DNA from: a virus
DNA length: 20,349 nt
Reading direction: 5' to 3' (one strand)
IMG/VR virus record: IMGVR_UViG_3300025880_000149
Coordinates: 1-20,349 of that record
Positions within the stretch are counted from its first letter, which is position 1. Every line of letters begins with the position of its first letter. The notes below the pieces were generated by a model. The model did not search any database. It saw only the letters and a list, made by a program, of their open reading frames with translations, and was not told where the DNA came from. This document shows, in pieces, positions 6,812-13,597 of the stretch. The position numbers and the translations under genes are program-made.

Positions 6812-7021
6812 CTAGTAAATGTCGTGGGAGGTTACCGTACCGCCGGAACTCTTCTCAGCAACAAGGGTTTCCACGTAAGTGAACCCCATTGATACGAGGA
6901 AACTTTCCATAACCCGGAGGGTGTCACACAAGCCCTCGCCTACGTCTAGTTCCTCAAGGGAAAGAGTCTGGTCTACACCGTCGTCTTCGGCGTTAAAGGA
7001 AACTGAGATTTTGATATCCAT
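6812..7021 (-). CDS. Small acidic protein of unknown function
   Basis: 69 residues, acidic (FNAEDDGVDQTLSLEELDVG), with Ser/Thr-rich C-terminus. Its ATG overlaps the stop of the SSB-like gene (TAATG), so it is translationally coupled to it. Not recognised. Confidence 0.75.
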   Translation of the reverse strand: MDIKISVSFNAEDDGVDQTLSLEELDVGEGLCDTLRVMESFLVSMGFTYVETLVAEKSSGGTVTSHDIY

Positions 7022-7521
7022 TAGAAGTCGTCTCCTGCTGCGTTAAACTCTTCGAGCTCTGTAACTGCTACTTTTTCCAAGGTGTCGATGGTTGCACGGT
7101 CACCGTAGTAGACAGAAACCTGAACCTTAACTCGGGAACCATTCCCAATAGAACCGTCCTCAGAGAAGGACCACTGTTCGGAACCCGTAGCATCTTCTGT
7201 CCGGTTAAGGACAACGGGTGGGGACATGAAGACACCCTTGCCACCTTCCTCGTTTGGGAGGTTCGGGTTGTAGACCGGGCGTTTCAGTTTAACACACTTG
7301 CCGGAACCGTAAGCCGGGTTGCCATCCTTAATAGTCTTGAATGCACCTTTAGCTTCTGGGAAACCGTCTTCAATGAACTTCTCCAAATTGTCCGGATAGA
7401 AGATCATGTTGTATTGGCCCTTAGTGTTTTCGTGATACTGCATGTTATCATCAAAGTGGTCCGAGAAAATCTTAACCCACTCAACAGTTCCTTCGGCGAT
7501 AATTCGTTTTGTAGTAGCCAT
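7021..7521 (-). CDS. Single-stranded DNA binding protein-like
   Basis: 166 residues. Beta-rich body (TVEWVKIFSDHF, GKCVKLKRPVYNP, VKVQVSVYYG) and an acidic C-terminal tail ending EFNAAGDDF with a terminal aromatic, the hallmark of T7 gp2.5-type ssDNA binding proteins that contact the polymerase and helicase through that tail. Position just after the polymerase and before the exonuclease fits. Start ATG 7521 has AAGGAG about 8 bases upstream. It is the first gene after copy 1 of the 29-bp promoter-like element. The family call rests on architecture rather than strong motifs. Confidence 0.78.
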   Translation of the reverse strand: MATTKRIIAEGTVEWVKIFSDHFDDNMQYHENTKGQYNMIFYPDNLEKFIEDGFPEAKGAFKTIKDGNPAYGSGKCVKLKRPVYNPNLPNEEGGKGVFMSPPVVLNRTEDATGSEQWSFSEDGSIGNGSRVKVQVSVYYGDRATIDTLEKVAVTELEEFNAAGDDF

Positions 7522-7555
7522 GTCGGGTCTCCTTAGCTGGCTTTTTTAGTATTCA

Positions 7556-7586
7556 GATATACCTCTGTTCGGAGGTGTTTGGTCAC
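7556..7586 (-). promoter_or_regulatory. 29-bp early promoter-like element, copy 1
   Basis: Minus strand GTGACCAAA at 7578-7586, 11 bases, then AGAGGTATA at 7558-7566, followed by a -10-like TATATC at 7556-7561. It lies in the 71-base gap between the DNA polymerase stop and the SSB-like start, 35 bases before the ATG. The 11-base spacer contains CCTC facing GAGG, a short dyad. It differs from copies 2 and 3 by one base in the upstream box (G for A). Confidence 0.65.
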
Positions 7587-7592
7587 AGAAAA

Positions 7593-9446
7593 TTAGTGGA
7601 TTTCTGCGTAGTTATTCCCAAACTGCACGTCTACTCCTAGACGGACGTTCAGCTTGAGTTGTTCGTTCAACTCTTGGGCTGCTTCCTGCATCAGTCCTTC
7701 TACTTTACCTTCCTCCCCTTCTGGGACTATGGCAATAATTTCGTCGTGGAACTGTCCGATAGTCTGGATCCCCTTGGACCGGCACAGCTTAACCCAAGAG
7801 TCGAAGCAGTAAACCCCAGTGCCTTGGTTAAGGGTAGAGAAACGGTCCTTGTCAGACCGGAGGGAGTACCAGAAACCTGAGACAGGGTTTTGAAGCCACT
7901 GTTGCCCAAACCGTTCCCGGACCTTGAGGTTTTTGGCTACAGCTTCCACAGCCCAATTCCGTTTCCAGAACGAATCTAGCATAGACTTGCACTGAGCCGT
8001 TGAATAACCGGTTGCACGGCTCAAAGCCATTGCACCGATCCCGTAGGTGCTGCTGTAGTTTACAACCTTGTAAGCTTTACGCAGTGCTCCCAAGGGTTTC
8101 TCCCCAGAGTTGTGCTTGTCGATATCCTCCTGAGTAATGGCCCCGGCATGTTTAGCCAAGTCCAAGTGTGGATCGAAACCTTCCTGACTCATTTCAAGAA
8201 CGTACTCCGGGTCCAACGGTTGCATATAGTGTCGTTTGGTAGTGTCCTCCAGAGACACCATATCAGCCCCGGACAGAACGTAGCCCTCCGGTGCAATCAA
8301 ACAACCCCGAATGTCAGCCCCGTAAGGCTTGTCTACCCCGGGCAGATTTACCAAGGGCTTAAAGTGTCGGAACCTCAGTGTGTTGGTGAAGCCGTTAATG
8401 CTTGCCGTCACGTAGCCGTTACGTTCCTTGTCTAAGAAAGCCTTAATGATACCGAGGCGGTGGTTCAGGACTGTAAGCCCGTCAAGAATCCCAACCGCCG
8501 GGTGGCGGGAGATGAGTGCTTTCACACTGTCACACAACTCGGAACCGTTCCGGACCTGCTCTACGGACTTCTCATTCCCGTCTACGTCTCGGCTGAACTT
8601 GAACGTGGTAGGGTTCCAACCCAACGTGTAGAGCCAATCCTTAACTTGGGAGTTGGAGCCGGGATTAGCCGGGACCATTTCCTTAATTAAGTTGATAGGC
8701 CCCTCCGTCGTACTGGGGAGCTTTGCCTCCTCCAAGACTGCAAACCACCGTTGTCCGTAAGCAGTCAAAGACCCGTCTTGCTTGTGGGTCTTCACGGGTT
8801 TTGAAACCTTCCGGTAGACCGGGACCACTGGCATTGCCTCGGTCAGCTGTTCCATTTTCTGCCTGCGAAGTTCGGTCCAGTCAGCAAACAGGGTCTCAGC
8901 TTTAGTAACGTCAAGACGCCACTGCAAAGCTTCCTGCTCTGCTGAACAGTCCAACTTAAAGGACAGGTAGTCCACAAAACGTGTCAGTTCCGCAGTCTCC
9001 GGGTATAACCACTTGAGGTCTGCCAACTGTTCCTTGTAGAGCCGTACGTTTATTTTCACGTCCTCTTCACAACGATGGCGGTAGTCCTCCGGAGTCAGGC
9101 TGTCCCAGTCGGTAATGACCGGCTTGGGAATACCGTAGTCCTCCCCGTAGCCCTCTAGACCGTGTCGGGGTCTTTCGGGACGGAGATACCAAGAGAGGGC
9201 AAGGGTGTCCACCATCCGGGCTTCAAGCTTAACTCCCAACAACTTCTCTAGGAGAACTGCATCAAACCGAATGACGTTGTGTCCCACAAGTACGGAGGCC
9301 CCAGTAAGGACCTCACGCATTTCGTCGTAGTTGTGGGTGCTGTGGACCTCCCCATCTTTGTAGTAGGACAGTACGTGTATTTTAGTAGCTACGTCTAGGA
9401 GACCATCGGACTCCACGTCGAAGACTATGTGGTTATCGGGTATCAT
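7593..9446 (-). CDS. polA: Family A DNA polymerase with 3'-5' exonuclease
   Basis: 617 residues, shorter than T7 gp5 (704). Proofreading domain: Exo I D10/E12 (FDVES), Exo II GHNVIRFD (D62), Exo III D129 in HRCEED. Polymerase domain: motif A GADMVSLED (D395, E400), motif B RKAYKVVNYSSTYG (R456, K460, Y464, Y468), motif C HDE at 568-570. By alignment with E. coli Pol I, Y464 occupies position 762. Start ATG 9446 overlaps the methyltransferase stop (ATGA), with AAGGAG upstream. It works with the primase-helicase and SSB in this window as a T7-like replisome. Confidence 0.95.
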   Translation of the reverse strand: MIPDNHIVFDVESDGLLDVATKIHVLSYYKDGEVHSTHNYDEMREVLTGASVLVGHNVIRFDAVLLEKLLGVKLEARMVDTLALSWYLRPERPRHGLEGYGEDYGIPKPVITDWDSLTPEDYRHRCEEDVKINVRLYKEQLADLKWLYPETAELTRFVDYLSFKLDCSAEQEALQWRLDVTKAETLFADWTELRRQKMEQLTEAMPVVPVYRKVSKPVKTHKQDGSLTAYGQRWFAVLEEAKLPSTTEGPINLIKEMVPANPGSNSQVKDWLYTLGWNPTTFKFSRDVDGNEKSVEQVRNGSELCDSVKALISRHPAVGILDGLTVLNHRLGIIKAFLDKERNGYVTASINGFTNTLRFRHFKPLVNLPGVDKPYGADIRGCLIAPEGYVLSGADMVSLEDTTKRHYMQPLDPEYVLEMSQEGFDPHLDLAKHAGAITQEDIDKHNSGEKPLGALRKAYKVVNYSSTYGIGAMALSRATGYSTAQCKSMLDSFWKRNWAVEAVAKNLKVRERFGQQWLQNPVSGFWYSLRSDKDRFSTLNQGTGVYCFDSWVKLCRSKGIQTIGQFHDEIIAIVPEGEEGKVEGLMQEAAQELNEQLKLNVRLGVDVQFGNNYAEIH

Positions 9447-10573
9447 TCTTTACTCCTTACGGACTCGATACGAGCCTTTGCAATTTCCATATATTCCTCG
9501 TCAAGCTCCATGCCAAGGAAATTAAACCCCTCAAGCATTGCAGCCTTGCCGGTACTGCCAGATCCCATGAATGGGTCAAGGACTACACCACCCTCGTGGG
9601 TGACAAGTCGGACCAAATAACGCATGAGGTCCGTAGGCTTTACCGTTGGGTGTGTGTTCTTCCGTTTGGTGTCACGTCCCTCCGACATAGAGGAAGGCTT
9701 GCCACTAGCACCGTTTCCTGTCTGCCACTGAACAAACTGCTGTTCTTCCATATGAGCTAGACCTTCATCACGATCTTTCTTAGACGCCTTGGCACAGTAG
9801 AAGAAACGGGCGGAATCGCCTGCCAACTCAAGCACCTCATCCGAACCATCATGGATTAGGTTTGCAGGGAAGCGGCCTAACCCTTCGACGGGTTTTGCAA
9901 ACGTCCCGTTTAATCCGTTCCCGTAGACCCTTGCACCTGCACCTGCACCTGCACCTGCACATCCGCCCTCATCCCCCACCCGACAACCATCGATGTTAAT
10001 AGCCCCTGTCCCATACTTCAGAACATTACCTGCCACGGTCTTTTCCGAGATAGGTTTACGAGCAACAGTGATAGGTTCAAGGGCAGGTTTCAAGGCAGTA
10101 CCCCAGCCGTCCCATTTCTTGGCAAGCAGAGTTTCGGGCAGAGTTTCGGGCAGAGTTTCGGGCCGTGGCTTACCGTCGTGAAACATGGACTTCGGTCCTT
10201 GACGCTTGAAGCCAACAACCTCACGTCTAGCCCCGGCCATCTTATCAATAGCCTTGCTGATATTGTGAGACTTAGTAAAGCCAGAACCATAGACCCATGC
10301 AATCATGTCACGGATTTCAAATCCTGCATCTTCGATGTTTACTGCCATTCTATGCTGTGTACGAGTGCCAGCAAAGGCCAACAGGTGTCCCCCGGGTTTC
10401 AGTACCCGGAGGCATTCCTCCCAGATTGCTACACTAGGGACCTCGTAGTCCCACTTCTTACCCATGAATGACAGACCATAGGGCGGGTCAGTCACGATGG
10501 AATCCACCGAATTGTCCTCTAGGGTCTTCAGGCTGTCTAGGCAGTTGCCAAGCATTAGGTTTAATTCAGTCAT
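9443..10573 (-). CDS. DNA methyltransferase (N6-adenine or N4-cytosine, DPPY type)
   Basis: 376 residues from ATG 10573, which overlaps the primase stop (TGATG) with AGGAG upstream. The catalytic motif IV DPPYG (29-33) comes first, and the SAM-binding motif I DPFMGSGSTG (333-342) is near the C-terminus, the motif order of beta-class methylases. DPPY favours N6-adenine but does not exclude N4-cytosine. The central region, where target recognition would lie, carries two in-frame tandem repeats: PETL x3 and a Gly-Ala run. No partner restriction enzyme is seen, so it may protect phage DNA from host restriction. Target unknown. Confidence 0.92.
   Translation of the reverse strand: MTELNLMLGNCLDSLKTLEDNSVDSIVTDPPYGLSFMGKKWDYEVPSVAIWEECLRVLKPGGHLLAFAGTRTQHRMAVNIEDAGFEIRDMIAWVYGSGFTKSHNISKAIDKMAGARREVVGFKRQGPKSMFHDGKPRPETLPETLPETLLAKKWDGWGTALKPALEPITVARKPISEKTVAGNVLKYGTGAINIDGCRVGDEGGCAGAGAGAGARVYGNGLNGTFAKPVEGLGRFPANLIHDGSDEVLELAGDSARFFYCAKASKKDRDEGLAHMEEQQFVQWQTGNGASGKPSSMSEGRDTKRKNTHPTVKPTDLMRYLVRLVTHEGGVVLDPFMGSGSTGKAAMLEGFNFLGMELDEEYMEIAKARIESVRSKE
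9932..9960. repeat. 6-bp tandem repeat TGCACC, 4.8 copies
   Basis: Plus strand TGCACC repeats from 9932 through 9960 without error. Within the methyltransferase it encodes a Gly-Ala run (GAGAGAGA). The unit is a multiple of three, so copy-number change would alter length without breaking the frame. Confidence 0.95.
10126..10163. repeat. 12-bp tandem repeat, 3 copies
   Basis: The unit GCAGAGTTTCGG (plus strand) occurs three times exactly, starting at 10126, 10138 and 10150, with a two-base partial copy after. It encodes PETLPETLPETL in the methyltransferase. Exact identity of copies suggests recent expansion. Confidence 0.95.
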
Positions 10574-12171
10574 CACAAAATCTCCTGTAGGGTGAAGGAT
10601 CGAGGGTCAAACCGGAGCTTACCGGCTGTACCTTCCTCAGAGCAAGGACGGTTCTTCTTAATCGTCAAGTAGGTGGTGTTTCGTTCCTCTAGGTCCTCGG
10701 ACTCTTTGTCCCGGTGAATGTCGATAACTACGCCTGCACGTTGGGTTATCATTCGGCAATACTTAACCTCCCCCATTTCGTTAGTGTGGCCGATGGTCAC
10801 AAGGGCGATGTTCAACTCCGCAGCAAGCTTAGAAAGACGGACAGACAGGTCTGCAAGCAACGCCTCTTTGTTTTCGTCAGTCATCCCGGAGACTACATCC
10901 TGAATCGGCTCAAAGAAGATGAACTTTACTTCCGCAGCTGTGGCGAAGTACCGGATTTGTTCGATAAAGTCATCAATGGTAGAGCCCTCCGGCATGTAAA
11001 ACTGGTGGAAGACCTCCTTTTCTGCAATCTCTTGAATTGCCTTCTCAACTTCCGCATTCGTCTCTTCGTCCTCAATCAAGTCACGTCGGGTTACGTTCTT
11101 ACCTAGCTGGTAGGAGACCAGACCCAAAAGTGTCCGGAGCTTTGTTTCCTCCAAGTGCCAAGCTGCAAAGGGTATCCCCTGCTTAAGTAAGCTAAACTCA
11201 AGGAACCGCATCACTTCAGTTTTGCCAATACCGGTAGCAGCCTTAAGAACGTGGAACTGCCCTTGATGGATACCTAACAACTTGTCGTCTAGTGCTTGGA
11301 TTCCCGTAGGGGCGAACTGGTGGTCCGGTGTGTCCCGGTAGAGAGAGAGCAGCTGGTCTGGGGTAGTAAGCACGTTCTCCGGAGTGAACTTCCGGGCATT
11401 GTACCAAGCAGACTTAAATTCTTGCTGCTTGCCGTTTGACAGGAACTCGTTGGGGTCCTTGTACTTGTCGAAGTTCATCCGGTAAGTCTTGGACGGGAAC
11501 AGACGAAAGATTTTCTCAGCAAGAGCATTGCCGGGAGCATCACTGTCTGTGGCAACAATGATCTTTTCGAAGCTATCCAACCAAGGACCACACTTCTCCC
11601 AAAGACCTTTAGACGGAGTTGCAGACGGGAAAGAGACTACAGGGTTGGTGTAGGTCCCTTGGAGGATTTGGTAGGCTGAGAGGGCGTCTAGCTCCCCTTC
11701 GGTCACTGTCACAAACCTAGCCGAACCTGCGTTCCAAAGGTTCATCCCAAACAGTTCGTCTTGGCGGAGCCCGTTTGCAGAAAATGCCTTGGGGAAGTAC
11801 CGGACCTTCTGACCACCGGAGGGGTAGGTGTATTCCTGCTTAACAGGGCCTTCGTTGTCGGAGTAAGTCTTGACCCCATAGAAAGCCATAGTGTTCTCAG
11901 AAATCCCCCGCATGGCTACAAAACCAGACTTAAGTTTTCCGTTGTCCTTGGCTTGAATGTGTTTTGGGACAAACGAGGAAATGTTGTCGTTGTCCTTAAG
12001 TGGGTAGTTCATTCGGGTTTCCTCTGAGTAATTTACCCCTTTTGCAGGGTAGGCATTATCACAGCTAAAGCACTTACCAACTCCCTTTTCAGGGTTAAAG
12101 CTGAACCCGTCGGAAGAGCTACAGCTTGGGTGTGGACAAGGTTGGTGGGACTGTTCTTCGTTTAAGTACAT
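10573..12171 (-). CDS. Primase-helicase (T7 gp4-like)
   Basis: 532 residues from ATG 12171, chosen because AAAGGAGAGG lies just upstream; a longer frame to 12207 would run into the promoter-like element. N-terminal zinc ribbon C12, C17, C34, C37 (CPHPSC...CFSC). TOPRIM domain: TEGELD (E158) and VATDSD (D209, D211). RecA-like DnaB-type helicase: Walker A ATGIGKT at 312-318, Walker B FIFFEPIQD at 417-425, then TIGHTNE. It synthesises primers and unwinds the fork. It heads the module primase, methylase, polymerase, all stop/start overlapped. Confidence 0.94.
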   Translation of the reverse strand: MYLNEEQSHQPCPHPSCSSSDGFSFNPEKGVGKCFSCDNAYPAKGVNYSEETRMNYPLKDNDNISSFVPKHIQAKDNGKLKSGFVAMRGISENTMAFYGVKTYSDNEGPVKQEYTYPSGGQKVRYFPKAFSANGLRQDELFGMNLWNAGSARFVTVTEGELDALSAYQILQGTYTNPVVSFPSATPSKGLWEKCGPWLDSFEKIIVATDSDAPGNALAEKIFRLFPSKTYRMNFDKYKDPNEFLSNGKQQEFKSAWYNARKFTPENVLTTPDQLLSLYRDTPDHQFAPTGIQALDDKLLGIHQGQFHVLKAATGIGKTEVMRFLEFSLLKQGIPFAAWHLEETKLRTLLGLVSYQLGKNVTRRDLIEDEETNAEVEKAIQEIAEKEVFHQFYMPEGSTIDDFIEQIRYFATAAEVKFIFFEPIQDVVSGMTDENKEALLADLSVRLSKLAAELNIALVTIGHTNEMGEVKYCRMITQRAGVVIDIHRDKESEDLEERNTTYLTIKKNRPCSEEGTAGKLRFDPRSFTLQEIL

Positions 12172-12202
12172 AACCTCTCCTTTCGGGTTTACTTGGGTTA
12201 AA

Positions 12203-12233
12203 ACCATACCTCTTTTTTTCGAGATTTGGTTAC
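12203..12233 (-). promoter_or_regulatory. 29-bp early promoter-like element, copy 2
   Basis: Minus strand GTAACCAAA at 12225-12233, 11 bases, AGAGGTATG at 12205-12213, with -10-like TATGGT at 12203-12208. It sits in the 58-base gap between the sigma-like stop and the primase ATG, 32 bases before that ATG. The spacer contains CTC facing GAG around an A-rich loop. Confidence 0.7.
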
Positions 12234-12799
12234 GATTTAGCCCGTAAAAAGGCTTTAAGCTGACTGTTCATCTTCTTCACGAGGGACAAACCAAGGCCCG
12301 ACTCGTTAGCAACTTCCTGCAAGGTGTAGCCCATTTCCCCGTAATGTAGCACGAAAAGTTGCACGTACTGCTCTCCGAACTTCCGAGAGACCAAGTTCTC
12401 CAACTGCTGAAAATACACCGTAGTCTCAGACTTCTTAGAAGATGCTCTAGGCATTTCATCGGCAACCATCCCCATCCCACCTAAAACTGTGGCAAGGCTC
12501 TCGTAGGACTTTCGGTCCAAACAATCACCTTCGTTCCAAGAATGGCCAGAACGGATCCTCTTAAGTGCAGTCCGGGTCCCTTCGTGCATCGGCACAGTTA
12601 CTGCAATTTTCGACTTAGACATAAAGTCATTCATTGCTTCCCAAGCCTCAACAGCTTCCCTACCGTCCCCTTTGTTGACAGACTCCAACCAAGCTACAGC
12701 CCCAACTTGAAACAAGTCCTGCTGAATCTGTGGGTCATTGAACTTCCATGACAGGCTGCTTACAACCTTCACCATGTCCGTCTGCTCTTTATTCGTCAC
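12230..12799 (-). CDS. Sigma-70 family-like transcription factor
   Basis: 189 residues from GTG 12799 (AAGG about 9 bases upstream); an alternative ATG is at 12775. Residues 20-60 resemble sigma region 2 (QQDLFQVGAVAWLESVNK, like the DLIQEG core). About 66-82 (VTVPMHEGTRTALKRI) recall region 3. About 140-186 look like a region 4 helix-turn-helix (YTLQEVANESGLGLSLVKKM), where the -35 element would be read. It is small and divergent, so a sigma factor is likely but not certain; another helix-turn-helix regulator is possible. It ends inside copy 2 of the promoter-like element and is transcribed downstream of copy 3. Confidence 0.72.
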   Translation of the reverse strand: MTNKEQTDMVKVVSSLSWKFNDPQIQQDLFQVGAVAWLESVNKGDGREAVEAWEAMNDFMSKSKIAVTVPMHEGTRTALKRIRSGHSWNEGDCLDRKSYESLATVLGGMGMVADEMPRASSKKSETTVYFQQLENLVSRKFGEQYVQLFVLHYGEMGYTLQEVANESGLGLSLVKKMNSQLKAFLRAKS

Positions 12800-13052
12800 C
12801 TGTCTTACCTTTCTTCTGGCTTTCGTCTACACCGTCCTCGGTGCAAGAGGCAAGCTCCAACCCGTTAAGCTCCCGGTACGTGAGGGAGGCGTAGTAGTCA
12901 CTTCGCATTACCCGGTCCTCCGCAGAGGGTAGCTTGGGTGACACTGTTTCGGAGTGAGTTGCCGGTGGGCAAATCGTGGCACCTACAGTCTTAAGGTGGG
13001 CTTCTACCAGCTGGTCCCGGGCTGCTTGTTCTATCTCTTTAAAGTTCTTCAT
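12789..13052 (-). CDS. Unknown protein, 87 residues
   Basis: ATG 13052 overlaps the upstream stop (ATGA), with GGAAGG about 7 bases upstream. Basic helical N-terminus (FKEIEQAARDQLVEAHLK), then a Pro/Ser region (ICPPATHSETVSPKLPSAED) and a charged tail (ESQKKGKTGDE). Ends 11 bases inside the sigma-like gene. Not recognised. Confidence 0.7.
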   Translation of the reverse strand: MKNFKEIEQAARDQLVEAHLKTVGATICPPATHSETVSPKLPSAEDRVMRSDYYASLTYRELNGLELASCTEDGVDESQKKGKTGDE

Positions 13053-13234
13053 TTCTTACCTTCCTCTGTACGGTCTAAGTACCACTCTATAATCTCGAAC
13101 TGCAACTCCACTGCGGCTCTGGCTAACCTCTCTGCGGTGTCCATGCTAGGGTGTGTTGCGGTGATATGGTCTTCAGTCATTGCCTTTGCTTCCTGAATGA
13201 CTGAAACCAATAAATCTTCCATTCTGCTGTTCAT
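13049..13234 (-). CDS. Small helical protein of unknown function
   Basis: 61 residues, predicted helical (MEDLLVSVIQEAKAMTED; ERLARAAVELQFEIIEWYLD), charged. Strong GAGGAG site about 6 bases before ATG 13234. First gene after copy 3 of the promoter-like element and after the 13250-13273 hairpin. Not recognised. Confidence 0.75.
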   Translation of the reverse strand: MNSRMEDLLVSVIQEAKAMTEDHITATHPSMDTAERLARAAVELQFEIIEWYLDRTEEGKK

Positions 13235-13249
13235 TAGTGCTCCTCAGTT

Positions 13250-13273
13250 GCGGGAGGGGTTTTCCCTACCCGC
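13250..13273 (-). other. Stem-loop at the predicted 5' end of an early transcript
   Basis: Minus strand GCGGG-T-AGGG / AAAAC loop / CCCT-CCCGC: nine base pairs with one bulged T. No T run follows, so it is not a standard terminator. It lies immediately downstream of the -10-like TATAAT of promoter-like copy 3, where a transcript would begin, and upstream of the ribosome site at about 13241-13246. Confidence 0.6.
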
Positions 13274-13276
13274 CGG

Positions 13277-13307
13277 ATTATACCTCTTAAACTGAGGGTT
13301 TGGTTAC
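13277..13307 (-). promoter_or_regulatory. 29-bp early promoter-like element, copy 3 (with TATAAT)
   Basis: Minus strand GTAACCAAA at 13299-13307, 11 bases, AGAGGTATA at 13279-13287, giving a perfect -10 TATAAT at 13277-13282. No TTGACA-like -35; the conserved AACCAA ends 17 bases before the -10, at -35 distance. It overlaps the last codons of the 62-residue gene and lies 43 bases before the next ATG. Confidence 0.72.
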
Positions 13308-13475
13308 GGAAAGTTCCTGCTCAATTCGGAAAGACTGTAGGAAGTCTCTTGCAGCACGAAGTTCCTGCTTTAGACCTACATAGCCAAGGGTCTTTTTGTC
13401 TCCGGAGAAATTCTCAATCCTGTTCACAAGGTCTGCAATTTTGTTTTCGGTGAAGGTCTCAAATGGGTTTTTCAT
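13287..13475 (-). CDS. Small charged protein of unknown function
   Basis: 62 residues, helical and charged (FTENKIADLVNRIENFSGDK; KQELRAARDFLQSFRIEQEL). Site GAAAGG 8 bases before ATG 13475. It is the first gene after the late terminator, so probably the first early gene of the leftward block. Its C-terminal codons contain the upstream box of promoter-like copy 3. Not recognised. Confidence 0.72.
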   Translation of the reverse strand: MKNPFETFTENKIADLVNRIENFSGDKKTLGYVGLKQELRAARDFLQSFRIEQELSVTKPSV

Positions 13476-13560
13476 GGGGTAGCCTTTCGGTTTGGGTGGT
13501 TGGTATGTAACTAACTTAAACCCTCCTCCGAGGAAATCAAGAGTAAAAATGCACTAGAGA
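13476..13560 (-). promoter_or_regulatory. Candidate early promoter region with 11-bp palindrome
   Basis: The gap between the late terminator and the first early gene has no ORF. On the minus strand TTGATT at 13535-13540 could be a -35 box with TAAGTT at 13513-13518 as a poor -10 at 16 bases. The palindrome TCCTCGGAGGA (13524-13534) lies exactly in this spacer, a position suited to an operator. The 29-bp element is not present here. A promoter is expected by position, but the exact boxes are weak. Confidence 0.35.
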
Positions 13561-13561
13561 C

Positions 13562-13591
13562 AAAAAAAAGCCCCCGGAGTTATCCGGAGGC
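13562..13591 (-). terminator. Rho-independent terminator of the late operon
   Basis: Minus strand GCCTCCGGA-TAAC-TCCGGGGGC (stem 9 bp with one T-G pair, loop 4) at 13570-13591, followed at once by eight T at 13562-13569. It lies 6 bases after the outer spanin stop and separates the late (tail/lysis) from the early block. Confidence 0.93.
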
Positions 13592-13597
13592 CTTTCA

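Noticed and set aside
7727-7909. Minus-strand frame inside the polymerase gene
   Set aside because: Shadow frame over motif C of the polymerase; no start signal and no recognisable features.
9932-10163. Tandem repeats considered as a CRISPR array or replication iterons
   Set aside because: Units are 6 and 12 bases with no spacers, and they lie inside a coding frame, so they are microsatellite-type repeats.
10090-10302. Out-of-frame ORF across the 12-bp repeats in the methyltransferase
   Set aside because: It reads the repeat in another frame (CPKL units) and has no ribosome site; the methyltransferase frame has catalytic motifs on both sides.
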